Source of the DNA: Kutzneria chonburiensis
Lineage (GTDB): Bacteria; Actinomycetota; Actinomycetes; Mycobacteriales; Pseudonocardiaceae
Reading direction: 5' to 3'
Length of the DNA stretch: 64,000 nucleotides
Assembly (NCBI RefSeq): GCF_028622115.1
Contig: NZ_CP097263.1
Location: 7,130,001 to 7,194,000 of the forward strand
Part shown: one piece after another, positions 23,570-31,574 of the stretch
Position numbering within the stretch: the stretch's first letter is position 1
Layout: each line of letters begins with the position of its first letter
Translations under genes and position numbers: made by a program
Notes under the pieces: generated by a model
The model's input: the letters and a program-made list of their open reading frames with translations, nothing else
What the model was told of the DNA's origin: nothing
The model's database searches: none

Positions 23570-25155
23570 CGCGTGCTCTCCCCGTTACGGATGAAGTCGG
23601 CCGCCCGCTCACCGATCATGACGACGGTGGTGTGCGGGTTGGCCGACACGATCGACGGCATGACCGAGGCGTCGGCCACCCGAAGTCCTTCCACACCACG
23701 GACCCTGAGCTGGGGATCGACCACGGCGAGGTGGTCGACACCCATCCGGCAGGAGCCGGCGAAGTGGTAGTACGAGCCGGTGTTGGCTCGCACCCATGCC
23801 TTGAGTTCCTTGCGGGACTTGACGTCCGGCCCCGGCGCGAGCTCCTGGAGGTCGTAGCGCTCGCGGAAGGCCTTGCTGGCGTAGATGTCCCGTGCGACCT
23901 GCACCATCGTGGTGGCGGCCTCGAGGTCGACGGGCTCGGCGTAGTAGTTGGCACTGATCCTCGGGTGCACGGTCGGATCGTCCTTGGCCAGCCGCACCCA
24001 GCCCCGCGACAGCGGGCGCACCAGCCCGGGCAGGCTCAGGATCACCCGGGGATCGACCAGGTCGGTGACGTCCTGGAGCGGCTGGCCGGTCTGCACGCGC
24101 TTGATCACGTTGGCGAAGAAGTTCTCCCCGAACGGCGCGCGGTGCACCATGCAGATCTCCATGTCCGGCACGGCAAGCCCGGGCACCGAGCCCCAGAACA
24201 GCGCCGCCTCGGTGACGTTGCCGAGCGGATCCGGCGGCGGCTCCGACAGGTAGCCGATCGGCCCGATGATCAACGGGTGGTCGTGGAAGTTCTCGCCGAC
24301 GCCGGGCAGCGCCACCCGGACCGGGATGCCGATCTCGGCCAGGTGGTCGGGATTGCCGATGCCCGAGAGCATCAGCAGCTTGGGCGACTGGATGGCGCCG
24401 GCGCTGACGATCACCTCCCGCGCGGCCCTGACCGTGATGGTCTGCCCGCCCCGCAGGTACTCCACGCCGACGCAGCGCCGGTTCTCCAGCACCAGCCGGC
24501 CGACGAGCGCGCCGGCCAGCAGGGTCAGGTTGGACCGGCGCAGCGCCGGTTCGAGATAGCCGGCCCTTGCCCCGCAACGACGTCCGTCCGCGATGTCGAC
24601 GTGCTGCCAGCCCGCGCCGAACATGTCCACGTTGAAATCGTCGACCGTCGGATAGCCCAGCTCCGCGCAGGCGTCGAGAAACACCTGGGACACGGGGTTT
24701 CCGGTGTGCTTGGCGCTGATCACGTTGATCGGGCCGTCGTGGCCGGCGGTCGGGTTGGTGTCGTCCCGCTGGTTCTCCAGCCGTTGCAGGAACGGCAGCA
24801 CCTCGTCGGCCGACCAGCCGGTGGCGCCGCCGTAGGCCCACGAGTCGTAGTCGGCGCGGCGGCCCCGGGTGTGGATCATGTGGTACACGTTCGACGTGCC
24901 GCCGGGGCCCCGGCCGGCGGCCGAGTACACCTGGGAACCGCGCAGGCCGGGCTGAGGCTCGCTCATGTATGCCCAGTCCAACTCGGTCAGCAGCACCTCG
25001 TTCCACCGGGTCGGATCGGTGACGGTGTCGCCGATGCGCGGGTCGCCCTCCTCCAGCACCAGCACGGTGACGTCGGGGTCCTCGGTGAGCCGGTTGGCGA
25101 TGACCGAACCGGCCGTGCCACCGCCCACGATGATGTAGTCGAATGTTTCGGTCAT
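23566..25155 (-). CDS. GMC-family FAD oxidoreductase 1
   Basis: The 529-residue flavoenzyme has the N-terminal dinucleotide motif GGGTAGSVIANRL at 11-23, the GMC signature region GRGPGGTSNVYHMIHTRG and the second signature GAIQSPKLLMLSGIG. Active-site elements lie in YYHFAGSCRMG and SANPHTTVVMIGERAADFI. Members oxidise alcohols such as choline, glucose and aryl alcohols to aldehydes or acids with oxygen or another acceptor. ATG 25155 gives the standard N-terminus. It lies 14 bp after the second GMC gene, from which it is clearly diverged, so the two probably act on different substrates or form a pair. Confidence 0.92.
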   Translation of the reverse strand: MTETFDYIIVGGGTAGSVIANRLTEDPDVTVLVLEEGDPRIGDTVTDPTRWNEVLLTELDWAYMSEPQPGLRGSQVYSAAGRGPGGTSNVYHMIHTRGRRADYDSWAYGGATGWSADEVLPFLQRLENQRDDTNPTAGHDGPINVISAKHTGNPVSQVFLDACAELGYPTVDDFNVDMFGAGWQHVDIADGRRCGARAGYLEPALRRSNLTLLAGALVGRLVLENRRCVGVEYLRGGQTITVRAAREVIVSAGAIQSPKLLMLSGIGNPDHLAEIGIPVRVALPGVGENFHDHPLIIGPIGYLSEPPPDPLGNVTEAALFWGSVPGLAVPDMEICMVHRAPFGENFFANVIKRVQTGQPLQDVTDLVDPRVILSLPGLVRPLSRGWVRLAKDDPTVHPRISANYYAEPVDLEAATTMVQVARDIYASKAFRERYDLQELAPGPDVKSRKELKAWVRANTGSYYHFAGSCRMGVDHLAVVDPQLRVRGVEGLRVADASVMPSIVSANPHTTVVMIGERAADFIRNGESTR

Positions 25156-25169
25156 GGTTGGCCGGCCTC

Positions 25170-26720
25170 TCAGTCGCGGCCCGCGCTGATCATGTCCGCG
25201 GCTTTCTCGGCGATCATGATGGTCGCGGCGTTGGTGTTGCCACTGGTGATCGTGGGCATGATCGAGGCGTCCGCGACGCGCAACCCGGCGACGCCGTGCA
25301 CCCGCAGGGCGGAATCCACCACCGCCTCGCGATCCTTGCCCATCTTGCAGGTGCCGACGGGATGCCAGACGGTCGATGCGCTCTCCCGCACATAGCGCAC
25401 GAGCCCGGCCCGGTCCCGCACCTCGTCGCCCGGCGCGAGCTCGCGGCCGCGGAACGGGGCGAAGGCCTTGGCGCCGACCAGTTCCCGCGCCAGCGAAATC
25501 GCGTCGACCAGCACGTCGAGGTCGGCCGAGCACTCCAGGTAGTGCGGGTCGACCACGACCAGGTCGGCCGGGTCCTTCGAGCGCAGCGTCACCGTGCCCC
25601 GGCTCTGCGGGCGGGCCAGGATCGGCGCGAAGGTGAACGCCGGCCCGTCGATCCGGTACGTCTCGTCGACGTACTGGATGGGGCCGAAGAAGAACTGGAG
25701 GTCCGGCGACGCGGCTTCGCACCGCGGCCTGGTATGCGTGAACAGGCCCGCCTCCGCGAGCAGCTGTGGGAACTTCTGCTCGCGCCTGCTCTCGTAGCCG
25801 ACCCCGAACAGCAGGTGGTCCTGGAGGTTGCGGCCGACGCCGGGCAGGTCGACCACGGCCCGGATGTTGTTGTCCCGCAGGTGCTCCACCGGACCGATGC
25901 CGGAAAGCATCAGCAGCTGGGGCGACGCGAACGCGCCGCAGGCGAGTATCACCTCACCGTCCACTGTGGCCCGTTGCAGCAGGCCGTCGCGGACGTACTC
26001 GACGCCGAACGCCCGCCCGCCCTCGATCAACACCCGGCAGGCCCGCGCGCCGGTCAGCACGGTCAGGTTCGGGTTGGCCAGCACCGGCCGCAGGTAGGCA
26101 TCCGCCGTGCTGCACCGGCGATCGCGGTCGTACCGCGCCGACTGGTAGAAGAACGCGCCCTCGTCCTGCCACGCGCCGTTGTAGTCCTGGCCGGCGGCCC
26201 CGAACCCGAGTTCCTCGGCCGCGGCGACGAACGCCTGCGACACCTCGGACGGCTCCGGGTAGGAGATCACCCGCAGCGGGCCGCCGACGCCACGGTACTC
26301 GGAGGCGCCGCCGTCGAAGTCCTCGGAACTCCTGAAGTACGGCACCACATCCCGGTGGGACCAGCCCTCGTTGCCCAGGTAGTTCCAGTGGTCGAAGTCC
26401 AGCCGGTTGCCCCGGACGTGCATCATGGCGTTGACGGAGCTGCCGCCGCCGAGCACCTTGCCCTGCGGGACGGGAATGGTCCGTCCGTTCAGGTTCGGCT
26501 GCGGCGTGGTGACGTGCGGCCAGGTCACGTCCGCGTTGCCCCACAACGAGGTCATCGATCCGATGTCGGTACGGTGCACCGCGTCGGCGTAGTCGGGACC
26601 GCCGGCCTCCAGTACCAGGACCCGGCAGTCCGACCCGTCGACCAGGCGTCGCGCGAGGACGGACCCGGCAGTGCCCGCGCCGACGACGACGTAGTCGTAG
26701 GCGCCGTGGTTGTCCATCAT
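25170..26720 (-). CDS. GMC-family FAD oxidoreductase 2
   Basis: The 516-residue enzyme has VVVGAGTAGSVLARRL at 11-26, GGGSSVNAMMHVRGN (first GMC signature), GAFASPQLLMLSGIG (second) and the active-site stretches STVWHPVGTCKMG and TSGNTNAATIMIAEKAADMI, giving the usual His/Asn pair. It is closest in appearance to choline or alcohol dehydrogenase-like GMC enzymes. ATG 26720 follows AAGGG at about 5-nt spacing. A 67-bp gap with a GC-rich hairpin (26739-26755) separates it from the Nif11-domain genes, the largest gap in the operon. Confidence 0.92.
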   Translation of the reverse strand: MMDNHGAYDYVVVGAGTAGSVLARRLVDGSDCRVLVLEAGGPDYADAVHRTDIGSMTSLWGNADVTWPHVTTPQPNLNGRTIPVPQGKVLGGGSSVNAMMHVRGNRLDFDHWNYLGNEGWSHRDVVPYFRSSEDFDGGASEYRGVGGPLRVISYPEPSEVSQAFVAAAEELGFGAAGQDYNGAWQDEGAFFYQSARYDRDRRCSTADAYLRPVLANPNLTVLTGARACRVLIEGGRAFGVEYVRDGLLQRATVDGEVILACGAFASPQLLMLSGIGPVEHLRDNNIRAVVDLPGVGRNLQDHLLFGVGYESRREQKFPQLLAEAGLFTHTRPRCEAASPDLQFFFGPIQYVDETYRIDGPAFTFAPILARPQSRGTVTLRSKDPADLVVVDPHYLECSADLDVLVDAISLARELVGAKAFAPFRGRELAPGDEVRDRAGLVRYVRESASTVWHPVGTCKMGKDREAVVDSALRVHGVAGLRVADASIMPTITSGNTNAATIMIAEKAADMISAGRD

Positions 26721-26787
26721 GCATCCCTTCGGAACTCTCGGCCGTGCGGCGGCCGCGGCCCCACCACCGCGACCGCCAGGTATGCGC

Positions 26788-27084
26788 TCAGATCAGGTTC
26801 TTCTCCTCGAGGCTCGGGATGAGGTCGACCACCACGTACTCCAGGTAGGTCTTGCCCCACATCACGTGCCAGAGCGGGAACGTCGAGTCGAACTGCTCGC
26901 CGCGCTCCTGCGCGAGCCGCATCTCCAGGTCCCAGACCAGCGTGTTGAAGTCGTTCTCGCTGAACGGAAGCCCGAATCCGGCGGCCGCCGCGAGGACCTC
27001 GTGCTTGCTCCGGGCCTTGAGGCTGTCCAGCACCCCCGGCCGGCCCGCGACCGTGCGCAGGAACTCGATCACGTTGTCGGTCAT
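26788..27084 (-). CDS. Nif11-domain protein B
   Basis: The 98-residue protein has a Nif11-like helical domain at about residues 3-46 (VIEFLRTVAGRPGVLDSLKA, then VLAAAAGFGLPFSENDF) and a C-terminal segment LWHVMWGKTYLEYVVVDLI at 71-89. The same segment, as LWRDMWGRPYLDYVV, occurs in the neighbouring Nif11 protein A. It has no cysteine and no Gly-Gly cleavage site, so it does not look like a standard Nif11-type RiPP precursor. ATG 27084 overlaps the stop of gene A. A carrier, chaperone or substrate-presenting role is possible but unproven. Confidence 0.72.
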   Translation of the reverse strand: MTDNVIEFLRTVAGRPGVLDSLKARSKHEVLAAAAGFGLPFSENDFNTLVWDLEMRLAQERGEQFDSTFPLWHVMWGKTYLEYVVVDLIPSLEEKNLI

Positions 27085-27407
27085 GCCGCCGCCAGCCGCA
27101 GCAGTGACCGGATCTCCTTGTCGGTGTGACGCGCGATCACGTGCCCGACGACGTAGTCGAGGTAGGGCCGGCCCCACATGTCGCGCCACAGGCTGCTGTT
27201 GCCGTCCACCGCCTCGCCGTCCTTGGCCACGATGATGTTGATCTCCAGCTGGCCGACCACCGCGGTCACGTCCTCGGCGGTGAAGTCGAAGCCGTCGTTC
27301 TTGGCGTGGAACAACAGCTGTCCGAGATCGCGCCGGCCGTAGCGGGCCGACATCGCGGCATCGGAGCGCACCGCGGTCAGGAAGGCCAGGAAGCTCTCCG
27401 CCGACAT
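27081..27407 (-). CDS. Nif11-domain protein A
   Basis: The 108-residue paralogue of the next gene has a Nif11-like domain at 2-47 (AESFLAFLTAVRSDAAMSAR, then GFDFTAEDV) followed by a linker and the shared motif LWRDMWGRPYLDYVVGHVI at 73-91, then a helical basic tail. No cysteines, no Gly-Gly site and no Ser/Thr/Cys-rich core are present. ATG 27407 lies 5 bp after the hydrolase stop and its own stop overlaps gene B by 4 bp, so the pair is made in similar amounts. Confidence 0.72.
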   Translation of the reverse strand: MSAESFLAFLTAVRSDAAMSARYGRRDLGQLLFHAKNDGFDFTAEDVTAVVGQLEINIIVAKDGEAVDGNSSLWRDMWGRPYLDYVVGHVIARHTDKEIRSLLRLAAA

Positions 27408-27412
27408 GCCCG

Positions 27413-28309
27413 CTACCGCATCGGGTTCTTGGCGAAGAAGGCCTGCACGGCCTCGCCGACCGCGAACGGGTTCATGATCTGCATGCCGTGACTGGCGCCG
27501 ATGATGCCGGCCCGCTCCGCCTGCGGCAGCCAGTCCAGCAGGAACCGCTGGGTCTCCCGGAAGCCGGGCATCGCGGCCTCGCTGTCCTGGCCCATCACGG
27601 CCAGCACCGGCATGGTCGGCTTGTTCTTCACCATCGCGTCGGCCTCGGACATCCGGAACGACCAGCCGCCCAGCGCCGGGAAGTCCACGCCGAAGGTCAC
27701 GTCGGCGCACTGCTCGACCTTCTCCCAGGTGTCCAGTGGGCAGGTCGTGTCGACCGACGCGAGGTAGCTCGGGCCGCAGACGTCGGCCATGAACTGGGTC
27801 GCGGCCGCCCGCTTGTCACCCTTCTTGTACAGCTCGAACGCGCTGGTGATGGCGTCCATGTTGGCCTTGACGCCGGCCTCGCTCTCGCGCGGCAGGTACG
27901 GCTCCAGCAGCACGGCGGTGTGCGCGCGCTCCGGGTAGGACAGGAGGAACTGGAAACCGACGACGCCGCCGAAGGAGTAGGCGATCACATGCGCCTTGTC
28001 GATGCCGAGGTGGTCGAGCACCTGCTTGGCGTGCTCGGCGCTCTCCTCGATGCTCAGGCTGTCCTTCTCCAGCGTGCTGCCGCTGTAGCCGGCCCGGTGG
28101 TAGCTGATGAACTGGTAGCGCTCCAGCAGCTCCGGGTAGAAGCGGAGCAGCGGCGTGACCAGGCCGTCGGCGATGGACGTGCAGTGGATCAGGAGGACCG
28201 GCTCCCCCTTGCCCAGCACGGTGTACTCCAGCTCAGCATTGTTGACCTTGACCCGCTTGTCGTGCTCGATCTTCCATTCGCGGCCGAGATAAAGCGTGTT
28301 GCTGGTCAT
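27413..28309 (-). CDS. Alpha/beta hydrolase
   Basis: The 298-residue alpha/beta hydrolase has an oxyanion region VLLIHCTSIAD, the nucleophile elbow AYSFGG (Ala replaces the first Gly of GxSxG), a likely acid in GQDSEAAMPG and a catalytic His in GASHGMQIMNP. Substrate class is unknown; esterase, lactonase or C-C hydrolase are possible. ATG 28309 is chosen because GAAAGG lies 7-8 nt upstream; an in-frame ATG 39 bp earlier lacks such a site. It is the first gene of the 16-gene minus-strand run and follows a TTGACA-containing palindrome. Confidence 0.85.
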   Translation of the reverse strand: MTSNTLYLGREWKIEHDKRVKVNNAELEYTVLGKGEPVLLIHCTSIADGLVTPLLRFYPELLERYQFISYHRAGYSGSTLEKDSLSIEESAEHAKQVLDHLGIDKAHVIAYSFGGVVGFQFLLSYPERAHTAVLLEPYLPRESEAGVKANMDAITSAFELYKKGDKRAAATQFMADVCGPSYLASVDTTCPLDTWEKVEQCADVTFGVDFPALGGWSFRMSEADAMVKNKPTMPVLAVMGQDSEAAMPGFRETQRFLLDWLPQAERAGIIGASHGMQIMNPFAVGEAVQAFFAKNPMR

Positions 28310-28444
28310 TTCACAGCCTTTCGCGTGACCGACGGAATAGTCCGACACGATCCGGACGTGAAACGAGCATCCGCACCGGCGGGCCGACCGGTCAACGCCT
28401 CGTCCGCGCTTGCCATCCGGGTGACCACCTCAACCGGCGGTCTT

Positions 28445-28465
28445 TGTCAAGTACGGGCCGTACTT
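28445..28465 (-). promoter_or_regulatory. Palindromic operator overlapping a TTGACA -35 of the 16-gene operon
   Basis: On the minus strand a perfect TTGACA (28450 to 28445) directly joins a 17-bp palindrome AAGTACGGGCCGTACTT (28449-28465), whose arms are 8 bp with one central base. It lies about 136 bp before the hydrolase ATG. No matching TANNNT -10 was found at 17-18 bp, so the promoter is incomplete or uses another sigma factor. The palindrome is a good candidate for repressor binding. Confidence 0.45.
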
Positions 28466-28552
28466 CCCGGACCTGACCGAGGGTGGCTCCCGACCTGGCC
28501 ATCGGCGACGAGAACGGCGCGCATACGCTCAGGTCACGCCTACTCTCGGTGC

Positions 28553-29665
28553 ATGACAGCCGTTGACGCGGTGAAACGGGTGAGTTGGGCCGAGCTGTTC
28601 TACGACCTCGTGTTTGTATTCGCCGTCATGCAGGTTGCGATTATTCTGGCCGATGACGTCTCGGTGGCCGGGATGCTCCGCGCATGGGTGTTGTTCACCC
28701 CGTTCTGGTGGGCCTGGGTCGGCACCGGAATTCTGTCCAACTTCACCGACCTCGACCGGGTCAAGGACCGGCTGAGGCTGTTCGGTATCGGATTGTTCAC
28801 CTTTCTGATGACCGTGGCCGCGCCGTCCGCCTTCGGTGTTCACTCGGTGTTCTTCGCGGCGATGTTCGTGGTGCTGCGGCTGCTGCTGCTCTGGTGGTCG
28901 GTGGACCGGTTCGGCCGCATCGGGCTGACGCCGTTCAGCACGTCGGCGGTGGTCACCGGCCCGCTGCTGCTGGCGACGTCGTTGCTGGCCCCCGAAACCC
29001 GGCTGGTCGCGTGGACCCTGCTGATGGTCGCGGAGCTGTCGACGACGTGGGTGCTGCGCGATCGGCTCAAGGACCTGCGGGTCGACGCCGCACACCTGCC
29101 GGAGCGGTTCGGCCTGGTGGTCATGATCGCGCTCGGCGAGTCGCTGGTGTCCACCGGCGGCGCGGTGTCGCACGGGTTCGGCGGCATCGAGGCGCTGTCG
29201 CTGGCCGCCTGCTTCGCGCTGACGTGTGGCCTGTGGTGGCTCTACTTCCACCGCTCGTACGACGCGCTGGTGCAGCTGCTGCGCAGCGAGCGGAACCAGA
29301 GCAGGGTGATCCGCGATCTGCTCGCGTACGGCCACTACGGGCTGATCTGCGCCATCGTGGCCATCGCGGTCGGCATGAAGTTCGTCGTCAAGCATCCGGG
29401 CGACCGTCCACAGCAGACGGTGGACTGGCTGCTCTGCCTTGGCACCGCGTTGTTTCTGGTGGTGTTCATCTGGACGCGGTGGTGGGTCTTCCGCCTGCTG
29501 GCCGCGGTCCGCGTGCCGGCCGTCGGGCTGTGCGTCGCCGTCGGACTGGTCGGCCCGCTGATGCCCGCCGCCGCGCTGGCGGCGCTGCTGGCCGCGCTGC
29601 TGATCATCGTGGCGCTCGTGGAGACCGGGTACGTGCGGCGGGCCCGCGCCCGGCAGCAGACGTGA
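28553..29665 (+). CDS. Low-temperature-requirement protein A (LtrA) family membrane protein
   Basis: The 370-residue polytopic protein has the LtrA hallmarks VSWAELFYDLVFVFAV at the N-terminus and ERFGLVVMIALGESLVSTGG mid-protein, with about ten membrane helices. The family was named from a Listeria cold-growth mutant, and its biochemical role is unknown. A -10-like TACTCT (28541-28546) ends 6 nt before ATG 28553 and no Shine-Dalgarno is present, which suggests a leaderless mRNA. It is transcribed away from the large operon and shares its 243-bp upstream region. Confidence 0.9.
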   Translation: MTAVDAVKRVSWAELFYDLVFVFAVMQVAIILADDVSVAGMLRAWVLFTPFWWAWVGTGILSNFTDLDRVKDRLRLFGIGLFTFLMTVAAPSAFGVHSVFFAAMFVVLRLLLLWWSVDRFGRIGLTPFSTSAVVTGPLLLATSLLAPETRLVAWTLLMVAELSTTWVLRDRLKDLRVDAAHLPERFGLVVMIALGESLVSTGGAVSHGFGGIEALSLAACFALTCGLWWLYFHRSYDALVQLLRSERNQSRVIRDLLAYGHYGLICAIVAIAVGMKFVVKHPGDRPQQTVDWLLCLGTALFLVVFIWTRWWVFRLLAAVRVPAVGLCVAVGLVGPLMPAAALAALLAALLIIVALVETGYVRRARARQQT

Positions 29666-29680
29666 TCGCGGCTCGTCCGG

Positions 29681-30631
29681 TCAGCGTGCGGTCAGCTTCT
29701 CCGACAGGACCCACAGCCGCTCGGCGTGGTCGGGATCCACCGCGTACGGCAGGTAGTGGCCGTTGGGCGGGTCGCCGTCCTTGGTCCACGGCTCGGCGAT
29801 CGCGCAGTTGTCCAGGTACTTGCCGCCGACGCCGGCCAGCTCCGGCGCGACCGCCGCCCACACCGAGGTGGCCGCACCCTGCTCGGGTGTCTTCCAACCG
29901 GGTTTGTTCCGCACCAGCCCGTTCTCGTCGGCCCAGCCCATCTCCACCAGCCGCTCGTGCGGGAGGTGCCGCTGGAGGTCGGTCATGATCGCGCCCGGCA
30001 TCACCGAGTTGGCGGTGATGCCGTCAGCCTCGTGGCGGTGGCTGAAGCCCACCGCGAACAACGCGACCGCGGTCTTGGACTGGCCGTACGCCTGCCACGG
30101 ATCGTAGGCCCGCCGGCGATAGTTGGGATCGTCGAAGTAGATGTCGCCCCTGCGGTGCGCCCGCGAGGACAGTGCCACCACACGGGCGTCGCCGGCCGCC
30201 CGCAGCGCCGGCAGCAGGCCGGTGGTGAGGGCGAAGTGGCCGAGGTGGTTGGTGCCGAACTGCGTCTCGAACCCGTCGTCGGTGTAGGCCAACGGGCACG
30301 CCATCACACCGGCGTTGTTCACCAGGATGTGCAGCGGCCGCCCGGTGGCCAGGAAGTCCCGCACGAACACCGCCACCGAGGCCAGGGAACCCAGGTCCAG
30401 CGCCCCGAACTCGATCGCGCCGTTGCCGGTGGCCGCCCGCAGCTCCGCGGCCTTCGCCGCACCCTTGACCTCGTTACGGCCGGCCAACACCAGCTGCGCC
30501 CCGGCACTGGCCAGGGCACGGGTGGTCGCGGCGCCAAGGCCCGACGCGCCGCCGGTGACCACCGCGACCTTGTCCCGCAGATCGTGCCCGTCGATCACGT
30601 CCATCGCGGTCGAACCCTCGTCGAAGCTCAT
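29681..30631 (-). CDS. Short-chain dehydrogenase/reductase
   Basis: The 316-residue SDR has the NAD(P) motif VTGGASGLG near 25-33, NNAGVMA, the YxxxK pair in YGQSK and the WWW/retinol-dehydrogenase-like extension NHLGHFALT. It probably reduces or oxidises a carbonyl or hydroxyl group, with no substrate evident. It is divergent from a MmyB-type regulator 100 bp away, a common arrangement in actinomycetes in which the regulator controls the SDR. An alternative start nine codons in (AMDVIDG) is possible. Confidence 0.9.
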   Translation of the reverse strand: MSFDEGSTAMDVIDGHDLRDKVAVVTGGASGLGAATTRALASAGAQLVLAGRNEVKGAAKAAELRAATGNGAIEFGALDLGSLASVAVFVRDFLATGRPLHILVNNAGVMACPLAYTDDGFETQFGTNHLGHFALTTGLLPALRAAGDARVVALSSRAHRRGDIYFDDPNYRRRAYDPWQAYGQSKTAVALFAVGFSHRHEADGITANSVMPGAIMTDLQRHLPHERLVEMGWADENGLVRNKPGWKTPEQGAATSVWAAVAPELAGVGGKYLDNCAIAEPWTKDGDPPNGHYLPYAVDPDHAERLWVLSEKLTAR

Positions 30632-30731
30632 CGCTCCACCTTCGTGGTGATCGCCGTTTTGTTGCAGGCAGCGACGTTCCTGGTAGTCACACGGCTACCC
30701 ACCGGCACCGTCGGACTGCCACACTCGAAGT

Positions 30732-31571
30732 ATGGGGGCGTCGAACGAACTCGGGGAGTTCCTCCGGGCCCGCCGGGCCCGGCTGCTGCCCGGCGACGTC
30801 GGCCTGCCGTCGGGGACCGGGCTGCGGCGCATTCCCGGCCTGCGGCGCGAGGAGGTCGCCGCACTCGCCGGCATCAGCATCGACTACTACATCCGGCTGG
30901 AGCAGGGCAAGGAAACCAACCCCAGCACGGCGGTCCTGGACGCGCTGACCAGCGCGCTGCGACTGAACGAGGACGAGCACTCGCACCTGTGCGCGCTGGC
31001 CACCTACCTGGCCCAGCGGCCGTCGCACCGGCCGGCCCGGCGCAGCCGAACCGTGCGGCCGGGCATCCGGCAACTGCTGGAGACGCTGCGCCCCTGTCCC
31101 GCGTACGTGCTGAACGCGACCAGCGACATCCTCGCCGCCAACCCGGAGGGCCTCGCGCTGCTGGCCGGAATCACCGACTGGCCGGCGGATCGGCGCAACA
31201 CCACCCGGTACACGTTCCTGCATCCAGGCGCCCGCACGCTGTTCGCCGACTGGGACAAGGCCGCCGTCGGCAGCGTCGCCCAGCTGCGCACCGCCGTTGC
31301 CGCCGATCCCGAGGCCCCCGAGCTGCTGGCGCTGGTCGAGGAGCTCACCGCCGGCAGCCCGGAGTTCGCCGGCCTGTGGCACCGGTACGACGTGCGGCAC
31401 CGGCGCAGCGAGCAGAAGACCTTCCACCATCCACAGGTCGGCGAGGTGACCTTCGCCTACGAGGTGGTCGGCCTTGACGAGGACGGCCAGCGCATGACCA
31501 TCTACCAGGCGGCGCCGGGCAGCGGCGACCACGACGCGATGACCCTGCTGTCGCTGGCTGTTTCCGAGTAG
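30732..31571 (+). CDS. XRE-type regulator with MmyB-like ligand-binding domain
   Basis: The 279-residue regulator has an N-terminal HTH (GLRREEVAALAGISIDYYIR) at about 35-60 and a PAS-like MmyB domain at about 105-270 (PAYVLNATSDILAANPEG through WHRYDVR). MmyB proteins bind small hydrophobic ligands and usually regulate a neighbouring SDR, which fits the divergent gene at 29681-30631. The intergenic region holds the inverted repeat GGTAG (30682-30686) / CTACC (30695-30699), a possible operator. Confidence 0.9.
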   Translation: MGASNELGEFLRARRARLLPGDVGLPSGTGLRRIPGLRREEVAALAGISIDYYIRLEQGKETNPSTAVLDALTSALRLNEDEHSHLCALATYLAQRPSHRPARRSRTVRPGIRQLLETLRPCPAYVLNATSDILAANPEGLALLAGITDWPADRRNTTRYTFLHPGARTLFADWDKAAVGSVAQLRTAVAADPEAPELLALVEELTAGSPEFAGLWHRYDVRHRRSEQKTFHHPQVGEVTFAYEVVGLDEDGQRMTIYQAAPGSGDHDAMTLLSLAVSE

Positions 31572-31574
31572 TCC

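Noticed and set aside
26788-27407. Nif11-type RiPP precursor peptides (lanthipeptide or proteusin-like)
   Set aside because: No cysteines, no Gly-Gly or other cleavage site, no variable core and no LanM, radical SAM or peptidase-transporter gene nearby. The conserved C-terminal motif argues for folded proteins.
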